Positions 49,797 through 58,962 of a stretch of 64,000 nucleotides of DNA are shown piece by piece. Position 1 is the stretch's first letter. Each line of letters opens with the position of its first letter. A program made the translations under genes and the position numbers. The notes below the pieces were generated by a model that saw nothing but the letters and a program-made list of their open reading frames with translations, made no database searches and was not told the DNA's origin. Location: positions 3,968,001-4,032,000 of the forward strand of contig NZ_CP134779.1 of assembly GCF_031884435.1 (NCBI RefSeq), given 5' to 3'. The stretch comes from Bosea sp. 685 (lineage in GTDB: Bacteria; Pseudomonadota; Alphaproteobacteria; Rhizobiales; Beijerinckiaceae).

Positions 49797-51373
49797 GAGA
49801 CGCTCTCCCGCGTAGAAGCCTGCGCCTCGGCAGGCTCGGCTGCGTCTCCGCCCAGCATCGCGCGCAGGATCGCGTCTTCCGTGATCGCCTCGCCTTCGAG
49901 GCGGGCGGCTGGCCGCCCGCGATAGAGCACGATCACACGGTCGCAGAGATGCTCGAGCTCAGCGGTCTCGGTCGAATGGAACAGGATCGAGCCGCCTGCG
50001 GCCGCGAATTCCCGCATCAGCGCGTAGATCTCGTTCTTGGTGCCGACATCGATGCCGCGCGTCGGGTCGAACAGCAACAGGATGCGGCTTTCGGCGAAGA
50101 GCCACTTCGCCACGGCGATCTTCTGCTGGTTGCCGCCCGAGAAAGCCTTCACCGGCGTCCACAGCGCCCGCATCTGCACATTGAGCCGCGCCATGACGCG
50201 GGCGACCGCCGCCTCCTCGCGCTTGCGATCGACGAGGCCGAAGCGGCTGTAGCGCTCGATCACCGGCAGCGAGACGTTGCGGCGCCCGTCGAGCTTGAGG
50301 AACAGTGCCTCCGTCTTGCGGTCCTCCGGCACGAGGCCGATGCCGATCCGGGCGTCGAGCGCGTCGCGCGGCGAGGTCAAGCTGACCCGCCGGCCGTCGA
50401 TGCGGATTTCGCCGCGGCTCTCGGCCGTGCCGAAAAGCGCCGCGAACAATTCGAGCTGGCCCATGCCCTGGAGGCCCGCGACGCCGAGGATCTCGCCGCG
50501 GCGCAGTCCGAACGAAAGCCGATCGAGCCGGCTGCCGACGGAAAGCTCGCTCGCGGCCAGTACGGCCTCATCGGAGAGGCGGCTGCGCGGCGGGCGGGAC
50601 GGGAAGGAATGGCCACTGCTGCCGCCGGCGATCAGACCGATGAGCTCCTCGTCCCCGACCTGCGAGAGCGGTCGCGTCGCGACATGCTTGCCGCCGCGCA
50701 GGACGGTTACCCGGTCGCAGAAGGCGCGGACCTCGCGCATGCGATGGGAGATAAAGACGGTGGTGATGCCTTTGGTCTTGCCCTTGGCGATGATGGCGCC
50801 GAGCCAGTCGATGTCGCTGCCCGACAGCGTCGAGGTCGGCTCGTCGAGCAGCAGGATGTGGGGTTCGCGGAACAGCGCCCGGGCGATCTCGATCTTTTGG
50901 CGCTCGTTCAGATCGAGGTCGCGGATTTCAGAGCGTGGGTCGATCATGCCCAGACCCAGAGCGTCGAGATGCGCCTCGACCGCCCGGCGGGCTTCCCGCT
51001 TCCGTATCAGGCCGAGCGGGCCGCGCGGCGGGGTCGGCAGCAGCATGTTGTCGAGGACGCTGAGGTCCCGGACGAGGCTGAGTTCCTGGAAGGCGGTGCG
51101 GATTCCGTGACGGTGCGCCGCTGCGGGCGAATGCAGATCGGCGCTTTCGCCGAAGATGTCGAAGCCGCCCGTCGTCGGCCGGATCAGGCCGGAGAGCAGC
51201 TTGACCAGCGTCGACTTGCCGGCCCCGTTCTCGCCGAGCAGCGCATGCGTGTCGCCGGCCATGATGTCAAAGCCGACATCGTTGACGGCGATGGTCGCGC
51301 CATAGACCTTGCGAATGTCGCGGGCAGCGATGGCCACCCGCACCTGGTCATGGGAAATCTCGCGCTGAAGCAC
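49793..51373 (-). CDS. Ribose-type ABC ATPase with two nucleotide-binding domains
   Basis: The 526-residue RbsA-like protein has a canonical first domain (Walker A GENGAGKST, signature LDLNERQKIEIARAL, Walker B ILLLDEPTSTLS). The second domain has a degenerate Walker A (GLQGMGQLELF, common in the family), signature FSGGNQQKIAVAKW, and a Walker B reading ILLLFDPTRGID, where Phe-Asp replace Asp-Glu. That would impair hydrolysis at one site. GTG 51373 is preferred because AGGAAGGA lies 9 nt upstream. A GTG at 51436 has no ribosome site. It follows the binding-protein gene. Confidence 0.87.
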   Translation of the reverse strand: MLQREISHDQVRVAIAARDIRKVYGATIAVNDVGFDIMAGDTHALLGENGAGKSTLVKLLSGLIRPTTGGFDIFGESADLHSPAAAHRHGIRTAFQELSLVRDLSVLDNMLLPTPPRGPLGLIRKREARRAVEAHLDALGLGMIDPRSEIRDLDLNERQKIEIARALFREPHILLLDEPTSTLSGSDIDWLGAIIAKGKTKGITTVFISHRMREVRAFCDRVTVLRGGKHVATRPLSQVGDEELIGLIAGGSSGHSFPSRPPRSRLSDEAVLAASELSVGSRLDRLSFGLRRGEILGVAGLQGMGQLELFAALFGTAESRGEIRIDGRRVSLTSPRDALDARIGIGLVPEDRKTEALFLKLDGRRNVSLPVIERYSRFGLVDRKREEAAVARVMARLNVQMRALWTPVKAFSGGNQQKIAVAKWLFAESRILLLFDPTRGIDVGTKNEIYALMREFAAAGGSILFHSTETAELEHLCDRVIVLYRGRPAARLEGEAITEDAILRAMLGGDAAEPAEAQASTRESVS

Positions 51374-51441
51374 GGGCTGCCGTCCTTCCTGCGTTGGCGG
51401 GAACGGAAAGCCGGGCGGTGAGGCGCCGCCCGGCACTGCGA

Positions 51442-52566
51442 TCAGTTTTCGGGCTGGCCGACGAGCGCGGCGTTCAGGCCGATCTCGGGCGTCTCGCCCG
51501 AGAAGATCGAGGCGAACCAGCCGGGATTGGTCACGATCGAGGGCTTGAAGGCGTTGCAGCCGGCCCGCATCTCGTCCCAGGTCCCTTCCTGGCAGAGCTT
51601 GATCGTCTCGTTGGTGACGACCGGCAGCGGCAGAACGGTCTTCTTCGCCACGTCCTTGCCTTCCAGCTTGGCGACCGCAAGCTTGAGCGCGAGCGCGCCC
51701 GAATAAGGCGGCGAGGCATAGGAGATGCGCGGCGCGGCCATCGGCTTGTAGGTGCCGTTCGCGCCCTCGACCTCGGTGCCAGTCGGTAGCATCTGCACGC
51801 GCCCGCCATTCGAGCCCTCGCCGGCGCAGGGCTTCAGCTTGTCCTCAGTGATGCCGGCCTCGAGCTGCATCGTATTGGCGGTGTAGCAGCCGACCTGCAT
51901 CCACAGCCCGTCGATCTGGTCCCATTTGCGCGTGGCGAGAATCTTCGACAGCTCCGTGCGCGCGACCGCCTGGCTCCACATGCCGACCGCTTCGTTGACG
52001 ATCTTGATATCGGGATGCTTCGCGAAGACCTCTTTCGCCGCCTTGGTGCGCAACGTGTCGACCGAGGTGCCGGGCACGCCGGTGATCGAGACGATGTTGC
52101 CCTTGCCGTTCAGCTTCTTCACCAGCCATTCGGCGGTGACGCGCCCGGCCTCTTCCTGATCGATCGCGACGTTGTAGGCGCAGGGCTCGGTGATCTCGCC
52201 GTCATAGGCGATGACAGTCACCCCCTTCTCGCAGGCGTTCTTCACCGCGGCGTTGAGCGCCGTCGGCGAGATCGGGAAGACGATGATCGCCTTGGCGCCG
52301 GCCTGGACCATGGCGTTGATCTGCTGGATCTGGCGCTGGGCGTTGGGGCCGGCGACCTGCACCTGCAGGTCGACCTTGTCGGCCATCGTCTTGGACGCGG
52401 CCATGGCCTTGATCATGTTGGCGGCCTCGCCCTGCCAGTCGTTGCCGATGTAGCTCATCGACAGGAAGATCTTGTGCTTGGCCTGGGCCTGCGCGGCTGA
52501 AACGCCCGCAGCCGAGATCGCCAATACGGCGGCCGCAGCCGCGATGAGGTGCTTCTTCTTGGACAT
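51442..52566 (-). CDS. Ribose-type periplasmic sugar-binding protein
   Basis: The 374-residue protein has a Sec signal (MSKKKHLIAAAAAVLAISAAG, cleavage near AQAQA) and a periplasmic binding protein class I fold: KIFLSMSYIGNDWQ, INAMVQAGAKAIIVFP, ITGVPGTSVDTLRT and GLWMQVG. It presents a sugar to the fused permease. It carries several Cys residues (NACEKG, EPCAYN, VGCYT, KPCAGE, KLCQEG, AGCNAF), more than usual for RbsB relatives, suggesting disulphides. It is the first gene of the leftward catabolic operon, facing the GntR regulator. Confidence 0.87.
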   Translation of the reverse strand: MSKKKHLIAAAAAVLAISAAGVSAAQAQAKHKIFLSMSYIGNDWQGEAANMIKAMAASKTMADKVDLQVQVAGPNAQRQIQQINAMVQAGAKAIIVFPISPTALNAAVKNACEKGVTVIAYDGEITEPCAYNVAIDQEEAGRVTAEWLVKKLNGKGNIVSITGVPGTSVDTLRTKAAKEVFAKHPDIKIVNEAVGMWSQAVARTELSKILATRKWDQIDGLWMQVGCYTANTMQLEAGITEDKLKPCAGEGSNGGRVQMLPTGTEVEGANGTYKPMAAPRISYASPPYSGALALKLAVAKLEGKDVAKKTVLPLPVVTNETIKLCQEGTWDEMRAGCNAFKPSIVTNPGWFASIFSGETPEIGLNAALVGQPEN

Positions 52567-52633
52567 GATGCGCGTCCTCCCCGACGCCGTAGTGCCTGAT
52601 CGCCGGCACCTTGATGGATGCCTTGTTCATTTT

Positions 52634-52646
52634 TGATCAAAGATCA
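52634..52646. promoter_or_regulatory. Candidate GntR operator
   Basis: TGATCAAAGATCA, inverted TGATC arms around AAA, lies in the 168-bp gap between the divergent sugar-binding-protein and GntR genes. It is located 68 bp from the former's start and 89 bp from the latter's. FCD-type GntR proteins commonly bind AT-centred palindromes of this kind. Confidence 0.6.
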
Positions 52647-52734
52647 TAAATCAGATATCAACGCAACGATGATTTCGCGCTGCGCCGATGACCGTGATAG
52701 ATCGCGGGAGTCGAACACCTTGGATTTCAAGACG

Positions 52735-53412
52735 ATGAGCCTCATGCGCCCTCAGGAGCTGCCCTACTCTCCGATCTCCCGCGCGACGATCCAGGAGCAC
52801 GTCTACGGCCGAGTCCGGGAGATGATCCTGAACGGTGACATCGAGCCGGGCCGCACGGTGACGGTGAGCAGCCTGTCCGAAGCCTTTGGCGTCAGCGCCA
52901 TGCCGGTGCGGGAGGCGTTGCACCGGCTCGTCGCCGAGAAGGCTCTGACTGTGGTGGCCGGCCGCTCTGTCGGCATCCCGCCGCTCAGCGCCGAACGGCT
53001 CGACGACCTCAGGCGCGTCCGCTGCGAGATCGAGGGCATGGCCACCGAGTGGGCCGCTGCGGCGATCACGCCTGCGCAACTGCGCCATCTGGAAGACCTG
53101 ATTGCGATCATGGAGGCCGCGAAGGCTGAGAAGGACCGCGCCCGCTACGTGCCGGCCAATCGCGATTTCCACTTCACCATCTACAAGGCCGCCTCCTCGC
53201 CGGCCTTGATGGCCATCATCGAGTCGCTCTGGCTGCAGATCGGACCTTACATCAACCTGCTCAAGGAGACCGACAACTGGACGAGCGCCAACCGCGACCA
53301 CAAGGCGATCCATGCGGCATTGCTCGGCAAAGATGCCGTGGCGGCCAAACGATCCCTCCAAGCCGATATCGAGCAAGCCGCGAAAAGCCTGGCCGGGCTT
53401 CTCGATATGTAA
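52735..53412 (+). CDS. GntR-family regulator, FCD type
   Basis: The 225-residue regulator has an N-terminal winged helix (GRTVTVSSLSEAFGVSAMPVREALHRL) and an all-helical FCD effector domain with metal-site residues in NRDFHFTIYKA, then HKAIHAALL. FCD regulators usually respond to sugar acids or other carboxylates, in keeping with the divergent operon. ATG 52735 (MSLMRPQE) is preferred. ATG 52744 is also possible. The upstream frame to 52618 runs over the operator and is not supported. Confidence 0.87.
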   Translation: MSLMRPQELPYSPISRATIQEHVYGRVREMILNGDIEPGRTVTVSSLSEAFGVSAMPVREALHRLVAEKALTVVAGRSVGIPPLSAERLDDLRRVRCEIEGMATEWAAAAITPAQLRHLEDLIAIMEAAKAEKDRARYVPANRDFHFTIYKAASSPALMAIIESLWLQIGPYINLLKETDNWTSANRDHKAIHAALLGKDAVAAKRSLQADIEQAAKSLAGLLDM

Positions 53413-53644
53413 GCCGCGGGATGTTCGTCCAGTCGAAGCCGACCCATGCGAGGCGCGCAAGCTCGGCTGTTTCTAGACGCGCCGACGCAGCAGGGATGCG
53501 TTCGACCACGTGCGGCATCAGGATTGCGCTAGGTCTTTCGGGAGGACAGCGCCGGGAGCGGACATTCGAAAGCGCCCGGACAGCGGACGCAGCTGAAACG
53601 CGCGGAGCCATTGTCCAAGCACGCTGCCTACAGCCCCTTTCGTC

Positions 53645-53890
53645 TCAGCGACGGCTGCTCGAAACCCGAGCCTGATGCCCACTGGACAGGAACTGCATGA
53701 AAGCCGGCGGGAGCTCGATGAAGCCGAGCGCTTCCTGACGGATATCGAACTCCGCGATAGCCTCGGTCAGCATCTCGAATTCCCGCTCACCGTCAGAATC
53801 CCGCGATGATGAGATGAGCTGTGCAGCTCGCAGCACAGCAGCCTTCCGCTGTTCATAAGACGAGATCATCACGGCGTCGGCGTTGGGCAT
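53645..53890 (-). CDS. Small hypothetical protein
   Basis: An 81-residue frame with a mostly helical, charge-rich sequence (SSYEQRKAAVLRAAQLISSSRDSD and AIAEFDIRQEALGF). No family is recognised. Start 53890 has no strong ribosome site. It lies alone between the GntR gene and a secreted protein. It could be a real small gene or chance frame; codon use is normal for the window. Confidence 0.4.
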   Translation of the reverse strand: MPNADAVMISSYEQRKAAVLRAAQLISSSRDSDGEREFEMLTEAIAEFDIRQEALGFIELPPAFMQFLSSGHQARVSSSRR

Positions 53891-54174
53891 GACACCACCT
53901 CATCGCTACGCAACCTCACATCAGCCAAGCTAGTGACCCAAGCGCTGGAATACGAGTCGCTTATGCAAGATGGCTCGGTATCCGGCCCAAGACGCCCGAA
54001 ATGGAGTTGGCTGACGGAGCGAGCTCGGAGGCGCCCGTCAGTTCGGCTATGCGTTCGGTCACTCGGCGCCCCAACGCTCGGGGCCGCCGAGTGACGTAGA
54101 ATAGCCGGGTTGGATTGCAGTCGGCGAGCCTGATGATGGCTCCGGCAGCTGCAACTCAAGCTTTCGCTGCCAGG

Positions 54175-54702
54175 TCAGTTAATCGCTTTTACGCTGGAGA
54201 GGATCGAATCGATCGCCTTGCCGTGCTTCGTGCGTTCCTCATCGTTGCCCCAGAGCGTAAGCAGGACAACGCGGTCCTTACCACCGGGCAACATGATGAA
54301 ATCTACAGTGGTCGGCTCATCCTTGTAGGTCGTCTCGAATTTGTAAATCGTCGCCGTGATGCCGTTCAGGTTCGTTTCAGCTTCGATTGGCTGATTTACT
54401 TTAATACCGGTATCTTTCATCCACTTCTGGTTGGCTTCCATCATCGCCTTAACATTCTTGATCGCCGCGAATTCAACAGAAATATAGACATCCTTGTTGG
54501 GCGACCAGCCCTCGTATCCGTACTTAACTTCTTTGGTAGCCCAATCGTTCGGGATCGAAACAATGATGGCCGGATCCTTGTCGGGGACGGCAAAATTCTT
54601 TGCGAGCACGGGGGAGCCAAGGAGTGACAAAGCGAGCGCAATTACGGCAGTGCGACGAAATTTCAACTTGATGCGCTCCACGACGCGAGATGCGGGCTGC
54701 AT
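54175..54702 (-). CDS. Secreted hypothetical protein of low GC
   Basis: The 175-residue protein has a signal peptide (KLKFRRTAVIALALSLLGSPVLA, cut near LAKN). The mature domain is about 140 residues: IIVSIPNDWATKEVKYGYEG, DVYISVEFA, ATIYKFETTYKDEPTTVDFI and VVLLTLWGND. Strand-rich layout recalls small periplasmic PsbP-like or DUF1795-type proteins, but I do not assign it. Lysine and AT-rich codons make it stand out from all neighbours, suggesting transfer. GGAAAG precedes the ATG. Confidence 0.65.
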   Translation of the reverse strand: MQPASRVVERIKLKFRRTAVIALALSLLGSPVLAKNFAVPDKDPAIIVSIPNDWATKEVKYGYEGWSPNKDVYISVEFAAIKNVKAMMEANQKWMKDTGIKVNQPIEAETNLNGITATIYKFETTYKDEPTTVDFIMLPGGKDRVVLLTLWGNDEERTKHGKAIDSILSSVKAIN

Positions 54703-55233
54703 CTACGGCTTTCCACTAAGCGCGTTCACTGCGCCCAGGTGCAATGTATTTTACGTAACTCACTTAACCGACGCTGGGGCAGGAGCCGTAGAGCCGGCCG
54801 ACGCACAAGCAGGACGGCCCTTCGAACCGACAAACTGGACTGCCCGACTCCGGACATTGGTGGCGTCGGCAACGGGCCAAGAGCCGACGCTCCCGGCCCA
54901 TTGCCGCAATCTATGCCAACGAGACCTGAAATGAGCCGGCGATGATGGCGCTTGCGTCGTCCTTTCAGACCCACCGGCCATGCCGGCGCAGCGCCTGCCC
55001 GCATCGCCCCCCGGCGCTGCGGTCAATCGCTACGGTAGAGCCGCGAAGTCTTGGAGCCGTCGCGCCCCATCCGTGCTCGGACAGGGCCAACCGCCATCGT
55101 TGCGCATGAATGCGCCATAGACGCCAGTCGGACGTCGGGGTGAATCGCGCCATGAGAAGACGTTGGCTACCTGCCCGGAAGCGGAGGTTTAGGCCAGAGA
55201 GTGCCCTTTAGTGAGGAGCGGCAACCGAATAGT
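54703..55233. other. Gene-free stretch with a dispersed decayed sequence
   Basis: About 530 bp without a supportable gene. Positions 55086-55166 resemble 39337-39420 (see that entry). The rest shows no repeats with defined ends. Nearby, 53413-53644 and 53891-54174 are also gene-free with similar broken appearance, so the 53.4-55.2 kb interval looks like a zone of decayed DNA around two small genes. Confidence 0.55.
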
Positions 55234-57984
55234 TCATGTGTCGCAACCCCACTCATCGCCCCAGACCATGACCGAGTGCCCGGACGAGACTACCCGGTAC
55301 TGGCGGATCGGAGGCTCGAAATTGGCCGGTCTGATCGGACTTCTGATCTCGGCGTTGGACACGAGCCGCGGTTGACGGCGGCGGGCCGGGTCCGCGATCG
55401 GCACCGCAGCGAGCAGCCGTTTCGTATACGGATGCTGAGGATTGCCGAAGATCGCCTCGCGCGGGCCGATCTCGACGATCTCGCCGAGATACATCACCGC
55501 GACCCGGTGGCTTACGCGCTCCACCACCGCCATGTCATGGGAGATGAACACGTAGCTCAGCCCCATCTGGGCCTGCAGATCGAGCATCAGATTGACGACC
55601 TGCGCCTTCACCGACACGTCCAGTGCTGAGACGGCCTCGTCGGCGACGATCAGGCGCGGTTCGAGCGCCAGCGCACGGGCGATGCATATGCGCTGGCGCT
55701 GGCCTCCCGAGAATTCGTGAGGGTAGCGGCGGGCCATGTCGGCCTGCAGCCCGACCCGCTCCAGGAGATCCGCGACCTTGTCTCGGGCTTTGGCCGGCGT
55801 GGCGAGACCGTGGATGACGAGCGGCTCGGCGATTGCCGTGCCGACCGTCTCGCGCGGATTGAGGCTGCCGAACGGATCCTGGAAGATCATCTGGATGCGT
55901 CGGCGCTGCTCGCGCAGTTTGTCCGCGCCCAGCTTTAGCATGTCCACGCCGTCGAGCAGGATCGAGCCGGCTTCCGGCTCGATCAGCCGCAGCAGGGAGC
56001 GCCCGGTGGTCGACTTGCCGCAGCCGGATTCCCCGACCAACGCCAACGTCTCGCCCGCGCGCAGGCTGAAGGAGACGTTCTCGACCGCGTGTACCCGCCC
56101 CGTGATCCGGCCGCGAAGGGCGGAGCGGATCACGAAGCGCGTCGTCAGACCGCTGACCTCGAGGACCGGTCGCTCGCGATCCCTGACGGTGTCCGGCACC
56201 TCGGTCGGAATGTCCGACGCGCCGGTGCTGCGATCCACGATGGGGAAGCGCATGGGCCGCTCGCGACCATTCATGGAGCCGAGCTTCGGCACCGCTGCGA
56301 GAAGCGCCTTGGTGTAGGGATGCTGCGGCTGCTGGAAGATCTCGGCGGTGGTACCGGTTTCGACCGCCTCGCCATTATACATGACCACGGTCCGGTCGGC
56401 GATCTCGGCGACCACGCCCATGTCGTGGGTGACGAAGAGAATCGACATGCCCTCTTCCTTCTGAAGCTCCTTGATGAGCTCGAGAATCTGCGCCTGGATC
56501 GTGACGTCGAGCGCCGTGGTCGGTTCGTCGGCGATAAGAAGCTTCGGCTTGCAGGACAGGGCGAGCGCGATCATCACGCGCTGGCGCATGCCGCCTGAGA
56601 GCTCGAAGGGATATTGATCAAGGCGGCGCTCCGGATCGGAAATGCGGACTTTCCGGAGCATCTCCAGCGCGAGCTTGCGCGCCTCGGCCCGCGAGCAATC
56701 CCGATGCGCCTGGATCGCCTCGGCGATCTGGTCGCCTATCCGGTAGACCGGATTGAGGCTGGTCATCGGCTCCTGGAAGATCATGGCGATGTCGTTGCCG
56801 CGCAGGGAGCGTGCCGTCTCCTCGGAAAGACATGCCAGATCGTATATCTTGCCCGATTTCGAGGCGAATTCGATCCGCCCGTCGGTCACACGCGCGACAC
56901 CTTTCGGCAGCAGCCCCATAATCGACAGGCTCGTGACCGATTTGCCGGAACCGGACTCGCCTACCACCGCCAGGGTCTCGCCGCGCTGCAGGTTGAACGA
57001 GATGTCCTTCACCGCGGCCACGGCGCCGTTCGACGTCGCGAACTCGGTGCGAAGCCCGGTCACCGAAAGCTGGAAGCCATCGACCAAATTCACGCCGGTC
57101 CGATCCTGGGTGTTGCCATCGAGCGCCTCGTCCTCGGGCAAGCCTCGCAGCTTGGTTGTGCGGGGATCGAGCACGTCGCGCACCGCGTCGCAGAGCGAGT
57201 TGACGATGAAGATCGTCGTCACCAGCGCAGCGCAGGGCCAGACGAGGCCGAACGGATTGATCTCCAGATAGGCGCGCGCGCCGCGGATCATCAGGCCCCA
57301 GGACGGCGTCGGCGGCACGATGCCGAGCCCGAGGAAGCTCAAGCCGGATTCGACGACGATCGCGGAGGCGACGACCAGCGAAAACTGCACGAACAGTGGC
57401 GCCGCGATGTTGGGCAGGATCGTCCGCCGCAGGATACGGGAAGGGCCCGCCCCCAGGGCGCGCATCGCTTCGACATATTCCTTCTGCTTGACCGCGCGGA
57501 CCTCGCCATAGGCGATCCGGGCAAATTCCGGCGCGTAGAAGACAGAGAGCGTGACGATCAGCGTCGCCGTGCCCGGGCCGGTCAGGGCGATGACGAGCAG
57601 GGCCAGCAGGATCGGCGGGAAGGACAGCATGAACTCCGCCGTGCGAACGGTCAGCACCTCGGCGATGCCGCCGAAATAGCCGCCGACCATGCCGGCACTG
57701 ATGCCGACCAAGGCCGCTACCATGCCGGTCGCGAGGGCAACGCTGAGCGACACCTGCGCGCCGTAGAGCAGCCGGCTCAGCACGTCGCGGCCGAACTCGT
57801 CCTGCCCCAGCCAATGCTCGGCCGAGGGCTGTGCCAGCCGCCCGCCGATATCCAGTGTCAGTGGATCGTAGGGAGCGATCACCGGCGCCAGGATGGTGAT
57901 CAGGATCAACATGGACAGCGCGATCAGCGACGGCGCGAGATGGCGCGCCTTGGGATTCCGCCACAGGGTGAGCAGGCCGTTCAT
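55234..57984 (-). CDS. Dipeptide-type ABC permease fused to two ATPases
   Basis: The 916-residue protein combines three normally separate subunits. Residues about 1-280 are a DppC/OppC-like permease ([22 protein letters not shown] loop [16 protein letters not shown]). Residues about 305-560 are a DppD-like ATPase ([37 protein letters not shown]). Residues about 610-880 are a DppF-like ATPase ([38 protein letters not shown]). In this last Walker B the usual Pro is Ala (DEAVS), as in many DppF proteins. Two-ATPase fusions (GsiA) are known. The added permease is rare. The start overlaps the DppB-like stop (ATGA). Confidence 0.9.
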   Translation of the reverse strand: MNGLLTLWRNPKARHLAPSLIALSMLILITILAPVIAPYDPLTLDIGGRLAQPSAEHWLGQDEFGRDVLSRLLYGAQVSLSVALATGMVAALVGISAGMVGGYFGGIAEVLTVRTAEFMLSFPPILLALLVIALTGPGTATLIVTLSVFYAPEFARIAYGEVRAVKQKEYVEAMRALGAGPSRILRRTILPNIAAPLFVQFSLVVASAIVVESGLSFLGLGIVPPTPSWGLMIRGARAYLEINPFGLVWPCAALVTTIFIVNSLCDAVRDVLDPRTTKLRGLPEDEALDGNTQDRTGVNLVDGFQLSVTGLRTEFATSNGAVAAVKDISFNLQRGETLAVVGESGSGKSVTSLSIMGLLPKGVARVTDGRIEFASKSGKIYDLACLSEETARSLRGNDIAMIFQEPMTSLNPVYRIGDQIAEAIQAHRDCSRAEARKLALEMLRKVRISDPERRLDQYPFELSGGMRQRVMIALALSCKPKLLIADEPTTALDVTIQAQILELIKELQKEEGMSILFVTHDMGVVAEIADRTVVMYNGEAVETGTTAEIFQQPQHPYTKALLAAVPKLGSMNGRERPMRFPIVDRSTGASDIPTEVPDTVRDRERPVLEVSGLTTRFVIRSALRGRITGRVHAVENVSFSLRAGETLALVGESGCGKSTTGRSLLRLIEPEAGSILLDGVDMLKLGADKLREQRRRIQMIFQDPFGSLNPRETVGTAIAEPLVIHGLATPAKARDKVADLLERVGLQADMARRYPHEFSGGQRQRICIARALALEPRLIVADEAVSALDVSVKAQVVNLMLDLQAQMGLSYVFISHDMAVVERVSHRVAVMYLGEIVEIGPREAIFGNPQHPYTKRLLAAVPIADPARRRQPRLVSNAEIRSPIRPANFEPPIRQYRVVSSGHSVMVWGDEWGCDT

Positions 57985-58934
57985 GACGCGCGCACCTGCG
58001 GATCGAGAACCGAATGGAGCACGTCGACAACGAGGTTGAGCAGGATGAACAGCGTCGCGGTGACGAGCACCACCCCCTGGACCTCCGGATAGTCCCGATG
58101 CTCGACGGCCCTGACGAGGAAGCCGCTCATGCCCGGCCAGTTGAAGATGAACTCGACGAGCACGGTGCCGCCGAGCATCGAGCCCATCTGCAGGCCGGTG
58201 ACGGTCAGGACTGGCCCCAACGCATTGCGCACGACGTGCCGGCGCAGGACGCGCGGCTCGCGCAGGCCTTTCGCGCGCGCCGTGCGCACCCAGTCCTGCT
58301 GGAGCACGTCGAGCACGGTAGAGCGCGTCATGCGGATGATGATCGCGGACAATCCCACGGCCACGGCCGTCGCCGGCATTAGCAGCAGCGTGAGATGCGT
58401 TGTCGGGGACTGGCTGAACGGCACATATCCGCCGGCCGGCGCGATGCGCAGCAACAGTGCGAAGACCAGGATGAACAGGGTGCCGAGCACGAAGGTCGGA
58501 ACGGACAGGGCGAGGCTTGTCGCTGTGCCCAGCACCCGATCGATCCCGCGCCCCCGGTTCCGCGCGGCGAGGACGCCGAGCGGAATTCCCACGAGCAGGG
58601 ACAAGGCTGTCGCCGCCGCGATCAGTTCGAGCGTGCGCGGCAGGCGCTGCGCGATGTTGCGCAGGACCGGCTCGTTGTCGAGGAAGCTCCTGCCGAGATC
58701 GCCGCGCGCCAGGCGCGCGAGATAGCTCGCATATTGCTCCGCGAGCGGGCGGTCGAGGCCGAGGCGCAAGCGCAGCTCGGCTGCGACGGCGGGATCGGGC
58801 TTGCCGCTGTCGGCCGAGAGCATGACCTCGACCGGATCACCCGGCACGACATGCAGGATCATGAACACGGCGGTGGCGACCATGAAGATCATCACGGCGG
58901 CCACCGCGCACCTTTTCACAATGTAAGCGAGCAT
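57981..58934 (-). CDS. Dipeptide-type ABC permease, DppB/OppB family
   Basis: The 317-residue permease begins with the family start MLAYIVKRCAV and a first helix followed by a large periplasmic loop. It carries the EAA-like loop (WVRTARAKGLREPRVLRRHVVRNAL) and ends [16 protein letters not shown]. It pairs with the permease half of the fused downstream gene, overlapping it by 4 nt. It starts 28 nt after the binding-protein stop. Confidence 0.88.
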   Translation of the reverse strand: MLAYIVKRCAVAAVMIFMVATAVFMILHVVPGDPVEVMLSADSGKPDPAVAAELRLRLGLDRPLAEQYASYLARLARGDLGRSFLDNEPVLRNIAQRLPRTLELIAAATALSLLVGIPLGVLAARNRGRGIDRVLGTATSLALSVPTFVLGTLFILVFALLLRIAPAGGYVPFSQSPTTHLTLLLMPATAVAVGLSAIIIRMTRSTVLDVLQQDWVRTARAKGLREPRVLRRHVVRNALGPVLTVTGLQMGSMLGGTVLVEFIFNWPGMSGFLVRAVEHRDYPEVQGVVLVTATLFILLNLVVDVLHSVLDPQVRAS

Positions 58935-58962
58935 GATACGGCTCTGTGACCTCTCTGCCCGC

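Noticed and set aside
49949..51421. 490-residue plus-strand frame
   Set aside because: It is antisense to the double-domain ATPase and shows no recognisable motif.
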